DNA from: Azospirillum griseum
GTDB lineage: Bacteria > Pseudomonadota > Alphaproteobacteria > Azospirillales > Azospirillaceae
Assembly (NCBI RefSeq): GCF_003966125.1
Contig: NZ_RXMA01000003.1
Span: 155,495 to 219,494, forward strand
DNA length: 64,000 bases
Direction of reading: 5' to 3'
In this document: in pieces, positions 19,532-28,428 of the stretch
Numbering within the stretch: position 1 is the stretch's first letter
Layout of the letters: each line of letters opens with the position of its first letter
Notes under the pieces: model-generated
The model's input: the letters and a program-made list of their open reading frames with translations, nothing else
What the model was told of the DNA's origin: nothing
The model's database searches: none
Made by a program: the position numbers and the translations under genes

Positions 19532-20914
19532 ATGACCAGCGCCGACATCCTGCCGCTCCGCCCCGCGCACACCCCCGGCACCGCTCCCCTCTCCGTCGCC
19601 GTTGTCGGGTCCGGCATCGCCGGGCTGTCGGCGGCGTGGCTGCTGTCGAAGGCCCACCGCGTCACCCTGTTCGAGAAGGAGGACCGGCCCGGCGGCCACG
19701 CCAACACGGTGGACACCGATCTCAGCGGCCCGGTGGACACCGGCTTCATCGTCTACAACGCGCCCAGCTACCCCAATCTGGTGGCGCTGTTCGATCACCT
19801 CGGCGTCGCCACCCGCCCCACCGACATGAGCTTTGCCGTGTCGATGGATGGCGGTCGGTTGGAATACGCCGGAACCTCGCTGGGGACGCTGTTCGCGCAG
19901 AAACGCAACCTGCTGCGCCCGCGCTTCTGGCGGATGCTGCGCGACCTGCTGCGCTTTTATAAGGAGGCCCCGGCGCGGGCCAACGGTCCCAACGCCGACC
20001 GTTTGACGCTGGGCGAGTTGCTGGACCAGGGCGGCTATTCCGACGCCTTCGTCCGCGACCATCTGTTGCCGATGGCCGCCGCCATCTGGTCCACCCCGGC
20101 GGAATCGATGCGCGACCACCCCGCCGCCGCCTTCATCCGCTTCTGCGAAAACCACGGGTTGTTGAAGATCACCGACCGCCCGGTGTGGCGCACGGTGGAG
20201 GGCGGCAGCCGCGCCTATGTCGGTCGCATCCTGGCCGACATGCCCGACGCCCTGCGCCTGAACAGCGCCGTCGAATCGATCAGCCGCGACGATGGCCGGG
20301 TGCGCATCCGCGACCGGCGCGGCGCGCTGCACGAGTTCGACCATGTCGTCATCGCCACCCACGCCGATCAGGCGCTGGCCCTGCTCGATGACCCCAGCGC
20401 GAAGGAACGCCGCCTGCTCGGGGCCTTCGCCTACGAACGCAACCTCGCCATCCTGCACGACGACCCGTCGCTGATGCCGCGCCGCCGGTCGGTGTGGTCC
20501 AGTTGGAATTACCTGTCGCAAGCGGGGGACCAGGGCAGCAACGCCGTTTGCGTCACCTATTGGATGAACCGGCTGCAAGGCTTCCTGCCGCCGGAGCGCG
20601 ATCTGTTCGTCACGCTCAACCCCATCCACCCGCCGGGCGAGGGGCGCATCCTGCGCAGCTTCCTCTACGACCACCCGATCTTCGGCATGGCCGCCCTGGA
20701 CGCGCAAAAGCAGCTCTGGAGCCTGCAAGGCCAGCGCAACACGTGGTTCGCCGGGTCCTATTTCGGTGCCGGCTTCCACGAGGACGGGGCGCAGGCCGGT
20801 TTGGCCGCCGCCGAGGCGCTGGGCAGGGTCCGCCGCCCCTGGAGCGTGGAGAATGAATCCGGCCGCATCCATCTCGGCCCCCACCACCGTGTCGGCGCGC
20901 GCGAGGCCGCCTGA
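19532..20914 (+). CDS. FAD-dependent amine-oxidase-like flavoprotein
   Basis: A 460-residue flavoprotein with the dinucleotide-binding motif VVGSGIAGLSAAWLL (Gly26-Gly31), the FEKEDRPGGHANT loop, and a C-terminal FAD segment WFAGSYFGAGFHEDG. It belongs to the NAD(P)-binding/amine oxidase family that is always near Cfa-like genes. In R. sphaeroides, flavoproteins of this family work in furan fatty acid formation as desaturases on membrane lipids, and I infer a similar role. An ATG at 19490 is also in frame, but its extra 14 residues are proline-rich and the transcript would start there; AGGA lies upstream of 19532. First gene of a five-gene operon. Confidence 0.88.
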   Translation: MTSADILPLRPAHTPGTAPLSVAVVGSGIAGLSAAWLLSKAHRVTLFEKEDRPGGHANTVDTDLSGPVDTGFIVYNAPSYPNLVALFDHLGVATRPTDMSFAVSMDGGRLEYAGTSLGTLFAQKRNLLRPRFWRMLRDLLRFYKEAPARANGPNADRLTLGELLDQGGYSDAFVRDHLLPMAAAIWSTPAESMRDHPAAAFIRFCENHGLLKITDRPVWRTVEGGSRAYVGRILADMPDALRLNSAVESISRDDGRVRIRDRRGALHEFDHVVIATHADQALALLDDPSAKERRLLGAFAYERNLAILHDDPSLMPRRRSVWSSWNYLSQAGDQGSNAVCVTYWMNRLQGFLPPERDLFVTLNPIHPPGEGRILRSFLYDHPIFGMAALDAQKQLWSLQGQRNTWFAGSYFGAGFHEDGAQAGLAAAEALGRVRRPWSVENESGRIHLGPHHRVGAREAA

Positions 20915-21783
20915 TGGACCGCTTCGCCTCGGGCCTTTACGTCGGCGCGGTGATGCACCGTCGGGTGAAACCGGTGACGCACCGCCTGTCCTACCGCGTC
21001 GTCAGCCTGTTGATCGATGTGGACGAGCTGCCCCGGCTTGACGCCGAATTGCGGCTGTTCGCGCACAACCGCTTTGGCCTGCTGGGCTTCCACGACCGGG
21101 ATTTCGGGGCGAAGGCCGACCAGCCCGGCGCGGGGATGGGTCTGCGCGCCTGGGCGCGCCACCATCTGGAGCGCGCGGGCATCACCGCCGACGGGCCGAT
21201 CCGCATCCTGTGCTTCCCGCGCGTGCTGGGCTTCGTCTTCAACCCGTTGAGCGTCTGGTTCTGCCACCGCGCCGACGGCAGCCTCGCCGCCATCATCCAC
21301 GAGGTGTCCAACACCTTTGGACAGCGCCATTCCTATCTGATCCCCGCCGACATCGGCTCCGACGGGCTGGTGCGGCAGGAATGCGACAAGCGCTTTTACG
21401 TCTCCCCCTTCATGGACATGGAGACGGCCTATCACTTCCGCATCCGCCCGCCCGCCGACGATCTGCTGCTGGCGATCCGCCAGACCGACGCGGCCGGGCC
21501 GGTGCTGCACGCCACCCTGTCGGCCAAGCGGGTTCCGATCACCGACGGCGCGCTGCTGCGCGCCTGGGCGCGCCACCCGCTGATGACGCTGAAGGTGGTG
21601 GCGGGCATCCATTGGGAGGCGCTGCGCCTGTGGCGCAAGGGCATGACCATCCGCCCGCGCCCGGACGCGCCCGCCGACCCCGTCACCATCGCCAGATTGC
21701 CCATCGTCTCCATCCCGGCCCGCACCCCGGCCTCCATCCCAATGGCCCCGATCCACGCCCCCAGCAAGGGAACCCCCGCATGA
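20914..21783 (+). CDS. DUF1365 protein
   Basis: A 289-residue protein matching DUF1365, with GAVMHRRVKPVTHRLSYRV at the N terminus, the LCFPRVLGFVFNPLSVWFC block near 105-125, and EVSNTFGQRHSYLI. The conserved histidines suggest metal binding. In R. sphaeroides a member of this operon is needed to convert methylated dienoic lipids to furan fatty acids; I assign this protein to that oxygen-adding step only by context. Its start overlaps the flavoprotein stop by one base (TGATG), and its stop overlaps the cfa start (ATGA). Confidence 0.88.
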   Translation: MDRFASGLYVGAVMHRRVKPVTHRLSYRVVSLLIDVDELPRLDAELRLFAHNRFGLLGFHDRDFGAKADQPGAGMGLRAWARHHLERAGITADGPIRILCFPRVLGFVFNPLSVWFCHRADGSLAAIIHEVSNTFGQRHSYLIPADIGSDGLVRQECDKRFYVSPFMDMETAYHFRIRPPADDLLLAIRQTDAAGPVLHATLSAKRVPITDGALLRAWARHPLMTLKVVAGIHWEALRLWRKGMTIRPRPDAPADPVTIARLPIVSIPARTPASIPMAPIHAPSKGTPA

Positions 21784-23006
21784 CCGATCTCGCCGCAACC
21801 GCCGCGCGCCCCTGGTGGCGTCGGCTGACGCCCGTCCGTGACCTGTGGATCGGTCTGTTCCTGCAAGCCGCCTCGCGCATCCGCCACGGCAGCCTGACGC
21901 TGAACCTGCCCGATGGCCGGTCGATGACCGTCGGCAACCCGGCGGCCGGGCCGAACGCCGACCTGACGCTGGACGACCCGGCGGCGGCGCGCCATCTCGT
22001 GCTGGGTGGTGACATCGGTCTGGCCGAAGCCTATGGCGATGGGCTGTGGCGCACCACCGACCTGCCCGCCCTGATCGAGCTGGGCATCCGCAACGAGGCG
22101 GAGTTGGGCGACAGCCTGCTCGCCTCCCGCCTGATGGCGCTGGTCAACCGCCTGCACCACCGGCTGAACGACAACACGCGCGGCGGCAGCCGCCGCAACA
22201 TCGCCGCCCATTACGATCTGGGGAACGCCTTTTACCGGCTGTGGCTCGACCCCGGCATGACCTATTCCTCCGCGCTGTACGAGCGGCCGGACCAAAGCCT
22301 GGAGGACGCGCAGGACGCCAAGATCCGCCGCGTCGGCGACCTGCTGGAGCTGTCGCCGGGCCAGCGCGTGTTGGAAATCGGTTGCGGCTGGGGCGGCATG
22401 GCCGACCATCTGGTGCGCGCGCGCGGCGCGTCGGTCGTCGGGCTGACCCTGTCCACCGAACAGCTCGCCATCGCTCAAGACCGGTTGGCCGACGCGCCGC
22501 CGGGCATGGCCGAGTTCCGCTTGCAGGATTACCGCGACGTCGATGGCCGGTTCGACCGCATCGTCTCCATCGAAATGATCGAAGCGGTGGGCGAGGCGCA
22601 TTGGCCGCGCTACTTCGCCACCCTGCGCGACCGGCTCGCCCCCGGCGGCTGCGCCGTGATCCAGGCCATCACCATCGACGATTCCCGGTTCGACGGCTAC
22701 CGGCGCGGCTGCGACTTCATCCAGCGCCACATCTTCCCCGGCGGCATGCTGCCTTGTCCCGACGCGATGCGGGCGCAGGCGGCCAAGGCGGGGTTGACCA
22801 TCGACCATGTCGAAACCTTCGGCCTCAGCTACGCCGAAACCCTGGCGGAATGGCGGCGGCGGTTCCTCGCCGCCTGGCCGCAGATCGCCGCCCAGGGGTT
22901 CGACGCGCGGTTCGGGCGGCTGTGGGAATATTACCTGGCCTATTGCGAGGCCGGATTCCGCGCCGGAACCATCGACGTCGGGCTGTGGCGCTTCCGGCGC
23001 GCCTGA
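21780..23006 (+). CDS. cfa: Cyclopropane-fatty-acyl-phospholipid synthase-like methyltransferase
   Basis: A 408-residue S-adenosylmethionine-dependent methyltransferase acting on unsaturated chains in membrane phospholipids. The N-terminal lipid-binding region is followed by NIAAHYDLGNAFYRLWLD, the SAM motif VLEIGCGWGGMADHL near residue 200, and EMIEAVGEAHWPRYF and QRHIFPGGMLP later. The operon context (flavoprotein, DUF1365) fits either cyclopropane formation or, as with UfaM, methylation toward furan fatty acids. The start is fixed by the ATGA overlap with the DUF1365 gene. Confidence 0.93.
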   Translation: MTDLAATAARPWWRRLTPVRDLWIGLFLQAASRIRHGSLTLNLPDGRSMTVGNPAAGPNADLTLDDPAAARHLVLGGDIGLAEAYGDGLWRTTDLPALIELGIRNEAELGDSLLASRLMALVNRLHHRLNDNTRGGSRRNIAAHYDLGNAFYRLWLDPGMTYSSALYERPDQSLEDAQDAKIRRVGDLLELSPGQRVLEIGCGWGGMADHLVRARGASVVGLTLSTEQLAIAQDRLADAPPGMAEFRLQDYRDVDGRFDRIVSIEMIEAVGEAHWPRYFATLRDRLAPGGCAVIQAITIDDSRFDGYRRGCDFIQRHIFPGGMLPCPDAMRAQAAKAGLTIDHVETFGLSYAETLAEWRRRFLAAWPQIAAQGFDARFGRLWEYYLAYCEAGFRAGTIDVGLWRFRRA

Positions 23007-23008
23007 CC

Positions 23009-24352
23009 ATGACGGACGCTCTGCCGGGGCGGCGGCTGGCGCTCTACGCCGCCCCGGCCTTGCCGCTGGCGCTGCCGGTGCTGCCGGTGGCCGCCCTGCT
23101 GCCCGCCCATTACGCCGACACGCTGGGGCTGGGGTTGGACCGGGTGGCCTTGGCGCTGGGGGCCGCGCGCCTGCTCGATCTGCTGGCCGATCCGGTGATC
23201 GGCGCGGTGAGCGACCGCAGCGGGCGGCGCAAGCCCTGGATCGCGCTGGGCGGCGCGCTCGCCGGGCTGGGGTTGCTGATGCTGTTCAGCCCGCCGCAGC
23301 CGGTGGGCGCGCTGCATTTGTTCGGCTGGAGCCTGCTGCTCTATGTCGGCTGGAGTCTGGCGCAGATCCCCTATCAGGCCTGGGGGGCGGAGCTGGCGAC
23401 CGGATACGACGCCCGCGCCCGCGTCAGCGGCGCGCGGGAAGGGGTGGGCGTGCTCGGCCTGATCCTGGCGGGCGCGGTTCCCGCCACCGCCGCCGCGCTG
23501 GGCGGCGATCTGGCCGATGGCCTGCGGGCGCTCGCCTGGATCACGCTGGCGGTCGGGGCGGTGGCGCTGTCCGGCCTGCTGTGGGGCGTGCCGGAGATCC
23601 GGCGCGAGGATCCCACACCGACCGGCCCACACGCAACCAATCACCCGGCATCGATGGCCGTGATGCTGCGCGCCGCGCTGACCAACGGCCCGTTCCGGCG
23701 GTTGCTGGCGGCCTGGATGGTCAACGGATTGGCGACCGGGGTTCCCGCGACGCTGTTTCCCTTCTTCGTCGGTTCGGTGCTGATGGCGGGGGACGGGGCG
23801 AAGGGGGTGTTTCTGCTGCTCTATTTCCTGTCCGCCGTCGCCGCCGTGCCGCTGTGGCTGCGGCTGACCGCGCGGTTGGACAAGCACCGGGTGTGGTGTC
23901 TGGCCATGCTGATGGCCTGCGCCGCCTTCGCCCCGGTTCCCTGGCTGGGGCCGGGCGACGGCTGGGCCTTCGCCCTCGTCTGCGTCGTCACCGGGGCGGC
24001 GCTGGGGGCGGATCTGGCCCTGCCCGCCGCGATGCAGGCGGACGTGGTCGATTACACCCGCTGGCGCGACGGCGGCCCGGCCCGCGCCGGGTGGCTGTTC
24101 GCCCTGTGGACGATGGCGTCCAAGCTGGCGCTGGCCCTGTCGGTGGCGCTGGCGCTGCCGCTGCTGTCGGCCCTGGGATTCGATCCGGGGGCCGAGGCGG
24201 CGGGGCCATCGGCAGCGGTGGCGGTGATCTACGCCGGGGTTCCGACCGTAGCGAAGCTGATCGCCGTGGCGTTGGTCTGGCGGCACCCCTTGACCCGCCG
24301 CCGCCACGCCGCCATCCGCCACCGGCTGGACCGCCGGTCCACCATCCGCTGA
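23009..24352 (+). CDS. MFS transporter, GPH (sugar:cation symporter-like) family
   Basis: A 447-residue membrane protein with about twelve hydrophobic segments. The loop DLLADPVIGAVSDRSGRRKPW after helix 2 is diagnostic of the glycoside-pentoside-hexuronide family. QIPYQAWGAELA and MQADVVDYTRWR also match. An equivalent transporter sits in the sigma-E regulon of R. sphaeroides; there a lipid or lipid-precursor role seems likelier than sugar uptake. It starts 2 bp after the cfa stop. Confidence 0.87.
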   Translation: MTDALPGRRLALYAAPALPLALPVLPVAALLPAHYADTLGLGLDRVALALGAARLLDLLADPVIGAVSDRSGRRKPWIALGGALAGLGLLMLFSPPQPVGALHLFGWSLLLYVGWSLAQIPYQAWGAELATGYDARARVSGAREGVGVLGLILAGAVPATAAALGGDLADGLRALAWITLAVGAVALSGLLWGVPEIRREDPTPTGPHATNHPASMAVMLRAALTNGPFRRLLAAWMVNGLATGVPATLFPFFVGSVLMAGDGAKGVFLLLYFLSAVAAVPLWLRLTARLDKHRVWCLAMLMACAAFAPVPWLGPGDGWAFALVCVVTGAALGADLALPAAMQADVVDYTRWRDGGPARAGWLFALWTMASKLALALSVALALPLLSALGFDPGAEAAGPSAAVAVIYAGVPTVAKLIAVALVWRHPLTRRRHAAIRHRLDRRSTIR

Positions 24353-24377
24353 CCGCCTTTTTCCAGGGAAGCCCCCC

Positions 24378-25031
24378 ATGCCGACCGGTCGCCCCCGCGC
24401 CTTTGTCTCCCGCCTCCTGTTGGCCGCCGCCCTGCTGGTCGGCTTGAACGGATGCTCGTCCATGAAGATCCAGGATTTCGCCAACCAGACCCCGGTTCTG
24501 AAGATCGAGGAGTATTTCGCCGGGCGGACCACCGCCTGGGGCCTGTTCGAGGACCGGTTCGGCACGCTGCGCCGCAGCTTCACCGTCACCATCGACGGCG
24601 CGTGGAATGGCCGCGAGCTGACGTTGGACGAGCGTTTCCTCTATTCCGACGGCGAGACCGACCGCCGGGTATGGCGCATCACCAAGACCGCCGAGGGCCG
24701 GTACGAGGGCCGCGCCGACGATGTGATCGGCACCGCCGAGGGGCAATCGGCGGGCAACGCGCTGAACTGGACCTATGAGCTGTTGATGAAGGTCGGCGAC
24801 GACCGTTGGCGCGTGCGCTTCGACGATTGGATGTGGCTGCAACCCGGCGGCGTCCTGATGAACCGCGCCCATGTCTATCGCTGGGGCCTGTGGATCGGCA
24901 CCGTCAGCCTGTTTTTTCAGCCGGAGGGCAAGGCGGGCGTCACCCCGCCAAACCCGACGCTGAACGGCCCGACTCCCAATGTCCCGGCTCCAAACGGCGC
25001 GGCGGGCAAACGCCAAGCCGCCGCCGGGTGA
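24378..25031 (+). CDS. DUF3833 lipoprotein
   Basis: A 217-residue protein with a lipoprotein signal peptide (hydrophobic 10-24, lipobox LNGC with Cys26). The mature part is beta-rich with EYFAGRTTAWGLFEDRFG, ERFLYSDGETDRRVWR and DWMWLQPGGVLMNRAHVYRWG, typical of DUF3833. It should sit in the envelope. It closes the sigma-E operon 25 bp after the transporter gene and likely serves lipid modification or transport, function unproven. The last 25 residues are low-complexity and include the translation of a 24-bp repeat shared with 27177-27200. Confidence 0.85.
   Translation: MPTGRPRAFVSRLLLAAALLVGLNGCSSMKIQDFANQTPVLKIEEYFAGRTTAWGLFEDRFGTLRRSFTVTIDGAWNGRELTLDERFLYSDGETDRRVWRITKTAEGRYEGRADDVIGTAEGQSAGNALNWTYELLMKVGDDRWRVRFDDWMWLQPGGVLMNRAHVYRWGLWIGTVSLFFQPEGKAGVTPPNPTLNGPTPNVPAPNGAAGKRQAAAG
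25001..25024. repeat. 24-bp repeat, copy 1
   Basis: This 24-bp segment at the 3' end of the DUF3833 gene is identical to 27177-27200, where it forms the 3' end of the NTF2-like gene on the other strand. It begins GGCGGGCAAACG and ends CCGCCGC. Both copies lie at operon ends, suggesting a dispersed 3'-end element. Confidence 0.6.
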
Positions 25032-25063
25032 TGCGGGGGCCGTTCCCTTCGCCCCGCATCACC
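25027..25063. terminator. Bidirectional terminator between DUF3833 gene and fabF
   Basis: A perfect 12-bp stem (25027-25038 with 25052-25063, GGTGATGCGGGG and its complement) with a 13-nt loop spans both convergent stop codons. The TGA of the rightward gene pairs with the complement of the leftward TGA. Confidence 0.75.
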
Positions 25064-26345
25064 GGTTGTCATCATTCCAGCGGCGGAAAATCACGCTGGC
25101 GTTGACCCCGCCAAAGCCGAAGCCGTTGGAGATCGCGTGGTCGAACGCCCAGGGGCGGCGGGTTGGGCCGACAAGGTCGAGACCGACCGCCAGCGGGTCG
25201 GGCGTGACCAGCGTGCGCGTCGGCGGCAAGATCTGGTCGCGCAGCGCCATGATGGTGAAGATGGCCTCGACCCCGCCCGCCGCGCCCAACAGATGGCCGG
25301 TGGCCGCCTTCGTCGCGCTGATGGCCAGATCGGGGGCCTCGCCGAACACGGTTTTGATCGCCGCAATCTCCCCCCGGTCGCCCACCGGGGTGGAGGTGGC
25401 GTGCGCGTTCAGGTGACGCACGCGCGACGGCTCAAGCCCCGCCTGCGCCAGCGCGGCCCGCATCGCCCGCGCCGCGCCGTTGCCATCCTCCGGCCCGGAG
25501 GTCAGATGATGCGCGTCGGCGCTGGTCCCGTACCCGACCAGTTCGGCGAGCGGGGTTGCGCCACGCGCCCGCGCGTGGTCCAGCGATTCGATCACCAGAA
25601 CGCCCGCTCCTTCGCCCATCACGAAGCCATCCCGCCCGGTGTCGAACGGGCGGGACGCGGCGGTCGGATCCGCGTTGTAGGCGGTGGAGAGCGCCCGCGC
25701 CGCCGCGAAGCCGCCCAGGCTGACCCGGTCGATCGCCGCTTCCGCCCCGCCGCACACGGCGATGTCGGCCTCGCCCGCGCGGATGAGCCGCGCCGCGTCG
25801 CCAATCGCCTGCACGCTCGCGGCACAGGCCGTCACCGGCGCGCCCAGCGGGCCTTTGTAGCCGTGGCGGATCGACACCCACCCCGCCGCCAGATTGCACA
25901 GAAAGGACGGCACGGTGAAGGGCGACAGCCGCCGGGTGCCGCGCGCGTCCGTTGTGCGGATCGCCTCGGCGATGGAATGAAAGCCGCCAATGCCCGACGC
26001 GATGATCGTGGCGGTGCGGGTCCGCTCCTCCTCCGTGCGCGGCGTCCAGCCCGATTGGCGGATCGCCTCGTCGGCGGCCCCCAGCGCCAGCGCGATGAAG
26101 CGATCCGTCTTCTTCTGGTCTTTCGCCGGAACAACCGAATCGAGGTCGAACCCGCCCTCCTCCTCGGCGGTCGGCACCAGACCGGCCACCTGGCAGCCGA
26201 CATCGGGCGCCCAACCCTCCGGCAAGCGCCGCAACCCGGATTCGGCGGCCAGCAGCCGCCGCCACACCGGATCGACCCCACACCCCAGCGGTGAGACCAT
26301 GCCCATGCCGGTCACGACAACGCGTGTCTTGCTGTGTCCAACCAT
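25059..26345 (-). CDS. fabF: Beta-ketoacyl-ACP synthase II
   Basis: A 428-residue condensing enzyme that elongates acyl-ACP with malonyl-ACP. The catalytic triad is visible: Cys in VTACAASVQ, His in NAHATSTPVGD, His in ATKAATGHLLGAAGG. The N-terminal VVVTGMGMVSPLG and the C-terminal NGFGFGGVNAS complete the KAS II pattern. There is no acyl-carrier protein or other fab gene nearby; instead it follows a TetR regulator and lies inside the sigma-E lipid region, so it may be an accessory synthase for unusual fatty acids. The start is the ATG at 26345. Confidence 0.9.
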   Translation of the reverse strand: MVGHSKTRVVVTGMGMVSPLGCGVDPVWRRLLAAESGLRRLPEGWAPDVGCQVAGLVPTAEEEGGFDLDSVVPAKDQKKTDRFIALALGAADEAIRQSGWTPRTEEERTRTATIIASGIGGFHSIAEAIRTTDARGTRRLSPFTVPSFLCNLAAGWVSIRHGYKGPLGAPVTACAASVQAIGDAARLIRAGEADIAVCGGAEAAIDRVSLGGFAAARALSTAYNADPTAASRPFDTGRDGFVMGEGAGVLVIESLDHARARGATPLAELVGYGTSADAHHLTSGPEDGNGAARAMRAALAQAGLEPSRVRHLNAHATSTPVGDRGEIAAIKTVFGEAPDLAISATKAATGHLLGAAGGVEAIFTIMALRDQILPPTRTLVTPDPLAVGLDLVGPTRRPWAFDHAISNGFGFGGVNASVIFRRWNDDNR

Positions 26346-26392
26346 GTGAATACCGTTCCCCGATCCATCAGCAAAAGGGTTGATCGCAGGCG

Positions 26393-26992
26393 TCAGGCAA
26401 GCCCCAGCCGCGTTTTCAAAAGCTGTCGCGACGACCGCAGAATCTCGTTGCCCGCCGCTTCGTCCGACGCCGCGCGGGCCAGCGCCATCGCCCCGACCAG
26501 TTCCGCCAGCACCGACCGCGCGGTCATCTCCGGCTCCGGCAGCCCCAGCGCGTCGAATGCGGTGGCCAACGCGCGCTGGAAATAGGCAACGCCCTGGTTG
26601 AACCGGCCGCGCGCCGCCTCGGGCATGCGCGACGCCCCGCCGGACAGCGCCGGGAGCGGGCATCCCTGGTCCGGGGCGCTGCGTATCGCTTCGGACAGAT
26701 ACCAGTCGATCAGCCCGGCAACCCCCTCAGCGGCCTCGCGCTGGGTGAGACGGTCGTCCAGGATCCGCCGGCTGTCCTGGAACATCCGCTCGATGGCCTC
26801 CGTCACCAGCGCGTCGCGCGAGGGGAAATGCGCGTAGAAGCCGCCATGCGTCAGCCCGGCGCGCTTCATCAGGGCGGCGACGCTGATACCGTCCGGCCCG
26901 TCGAGCCGCATCGCCGCCGCCGCTTCGTCGAGAATCCGCGCGTGGGTGCGCTCCTTGTGGGTGGGGCCTGTGTGTGTAGAAGCCTTGGTCAT
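26393..26992 (-). CDS. TetR/AcrR-family regulator
   Basis: A 199-residue repressor. The N-terminal HTH (about 14-62) shows ILDEAAAAMRLDGPDGISVAAL and LTHGGFYAHFPSRDALVTEA, very typical of TetR; the C-terminal ligand domain is helical, with the CPLPAL element. It lies 47 bp upstream of fabF on the same strand, so it probably controls itself and fabF through the palindrome at 27058-27095. The ligand is unknown; an acyl-CoA or fatty acid would fit. Confidence 0.9.
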   Translation of the reverse strand: MTKASTHTGPTHKERTHARILDEAAAAMRLDGPDGISVAALMKRAGLTHGGFYAHFPSRDALVTEAIERMFQDSRRILDDRLTQREAAEGVAGLIDWYLSEAIRSAPDQGCPLPALSGGASRMPEAARGRFNQGVAYFQRALATAFDALGLPEPEMTARSVLAELVGAMALARAASDEAAGNEILRSSRQLLKTRLGLA

Positions 26993-27057
26993 GGGCGCAG
27001 CGCCTTGCCGCCGGTGTTCGAGGGGGATCGTCGCGCCGGTTCCGGTCGAACCGCACG

Positions 27058-27095
27058 AATATGATGTTCATCATTTATATGATGAACATCATATT
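27058..27095. promoter_or_regulatory. 38-bp palindromic operator for the TetR regulator
   Basis: A perfect inverted repeat with 17-bp arms (27058-27074 and 27079-27095) and a TTAT spacer. Each arm itself contains a 14-bp near-palindrome: ATGATGTTCATCAT on the left and ATGATGAACATCAT on the right. It sits about 66 bp ahead of the tetR start. Two tandem palindromes suggest binding by two TetR dimers. Confidence 0.75.
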
Positions 27096-27169
27096 TTCAA
27101 GCGCGTTTCTGCGTTGGGCCGCGACCGGCGACCCGGACGAAACGATGCTCCACCAATGGCCGCTGCGCC

Positions 27170-27655
27170 TTATCCCGGCGGGCAAACGCCAAGCCGCCGC
27201 TGGAGGGCGCGCAGCGGCGCGCCGAGCAGCGGGACCCGCAGGTAGAGATGTTCGCCGGAATCCCAATGGTCGATGTGCTCGCGCACCCGGCCATCGGCGG
27301 CTTGGCGGACCTCGCTGGTTCCGATCACGTCCAACCGGCCAATCACGGAAACCGTTGCTTCAAACCGCCAGCGCAGCAACGCCAGATCCGGGGCGAACAG
27401 CCGGTGGGTGATGGTGAAGCGCAGATCGGCGCAGCCAACCAACGTGTGCTCCAGCACCGCGCGCAGGGCGTCGCGCCCGCGCGCGTCGTTGAAGGGGTCG
27501 CGGAACCGCACGTCGTCGGTCGTCAGCTCCGGCAACCGCGCCAGCGCGGCGGGGCTGAGGGTTTCGAACAGGTGGACCCAGCCGTCCAGCCCGGCGCGGC
27601 GGATCGCGTCATCGTCGTTGTCGCTGATGGCGCTGTGGTTGGCGTCCTGGCTCAT
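27170..27655 (-). CDS. NTF2-like (SnoaL-type) nuclear transport factor 2 family protein
   Basis: A 161-residue alpha+beta-barrel protein. The pattern WVHLFETLSPAALARLPELT, VRFRDPFNDARGRDALRAVL, and REHIDHWDSGEHLY matches the NTF2-like fold, which covers small isomerases, hydratases and binding proteins. Its ATG overlaps the SDR stop (ATGA), and it is the last gene of the DUF6134-SDR-NTF2 operon under a predicted sigma-E promoter. A lipid-intermediate role is inferred from context only. Its 3' end contains copy 2 of a 24-bp repeat. Confidence 0.82.
   Translation of the reverse strand: MSQDANHSAISDNDDDAIRRAGLDGWVHLFETLSPAALARLPELTTDDVRFRDPFNDARGRDALRAVLEHTLVGCADLRFTITHRLFAPDLALLRWRFEATVSVIGRLDVIGTSEVRQAADGRVREHIDHWDSGEHLYLRVPLLGAPLRALQRRLGVCPPG
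27177..27200. repeat. 24-bp repeat, copy 2
   Basis: Identical to 25001-25024; here it is read on the opposite strand as the last codons of the NTF2-like gene. Confidence 0.6.
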
Positions 27656-28428
27656 CCGGCCCCCGTGATTCTGCGGATCAATGGGAAATACACGCCATAG
27701 GGCAACAGGCGCAGCGTCTTCATGATGCGGGCGAAGCGCGGGGGAAAGGCGATCTCGAACCCACCCCCGGCCAACCCGGCGGCGATGCGGTCGGCGGCCT
27801 CCTCCGCCCCGATCAGGTCGGGCATGGGAAAGGGGTTGCGCGCGGTCAGCGGCGTGGCGACGAAGCCGGGGCAGATCAGCCGCAGCCGGATTCCGGCCCG
27901 GTCGCAGTCCAGCTTCAGCGATTCGCACAGGTTGATCAGCGCCGCCTTGGTCGGGCCATAGGCCGCCGCCGTCGGCAAGCCGCCATAGCCCGCCACCGAC
28001 GCCACCACGGCCACCCCGCCACCGCCGCGCGCCCGCAGGCGCGGCAGCACGGCGTCCAGACCATGGACGACGCCCATGTAATTCACCTCCATCAGGGCGC
28101 GCGCGGTGGCGGTGGAAAAATCCTCCAGCCCCATCGGGATGTGGGTTCCGGCGTTCAGCACCACCTGATCGAGCGGCCCCAACCGCTCCTCGACCGCCGC
28201 GACACAGCGCCCCACCGCGTCGGCGTCGGTGACGTCGAGCGGGAAGGGGTGGACGCGTCCGGGTGCCTCCGCCGCCAGCGCGTCCAGCGCGTCGGCGGAC
28301 CGGGCCGACACGGCGACGGCGGCCCCATCGCGCGCCAGCCGCAGGGCCAGCGCGCGGCCGATGCCGCTGCCCGCCCCGGTGATCCAGACGCGGGTTCCCG
28401 CCGCCACACCCATGGCCGGGCCGCTCAT
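27652..28428 (-). CDS. Short-chain dehydrogenase/reductase
   Basis: A 258-residue SDR. The cofactor motif is WITGAGSGIGRALAL near the N terminus, NAG appears in VVLNAGTHIP, the catalytic Tyr-x3-Lys is in AAYGPTKAAL, and Ser is in VASVAGYGG. The long hydrophobic C terminus (PPRFARIMKTLRLLPYGVYFP) suggests membrane association. The start at 28428 is fixed by the ATGA overlap with the DUF6134 gene. An SDR is also part of the R. sphaeroides sigma-E regulon, so I infer oxidation or reduction of a lipid intermediate. Confidence 0.9.
   Translation of the reverse strand: MSGPAMGVAAGTRVWITGAGSGIGRALALRLARDGAAVAVSARSADALDALAAEAPGRVHPFPLDVTDADAVGRCVAAVEERLGPLDQVVLNAGTHIPMGLEDFSTATARALMEVNYMGVVHGLDAVLPRLRARGGGGVAVVASVAGYGGLPTAAAYGPTKAALINLCESLKLDCDRAGIRLRLICPGFVATPLTARNPFPMPDLIGAEEAADRIAAGLAGGGFEIAFPPRFARIMKTLRLLPYGVYFPLIRRITGAG

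Noticed and set aside
23940..24592. Leftward frames opposite the MFS transporter and DUF3833 genes
   Set aside because: They are compositional shadows rich in Arg, Gln and Pro with no family motif.
27058..27095. Transposon inverted repeat or attachment site
   Set aside because: The palindrome lies directly upstream of a TetR gene, with no transposase or integrase in the window; operator is the simpler reading.
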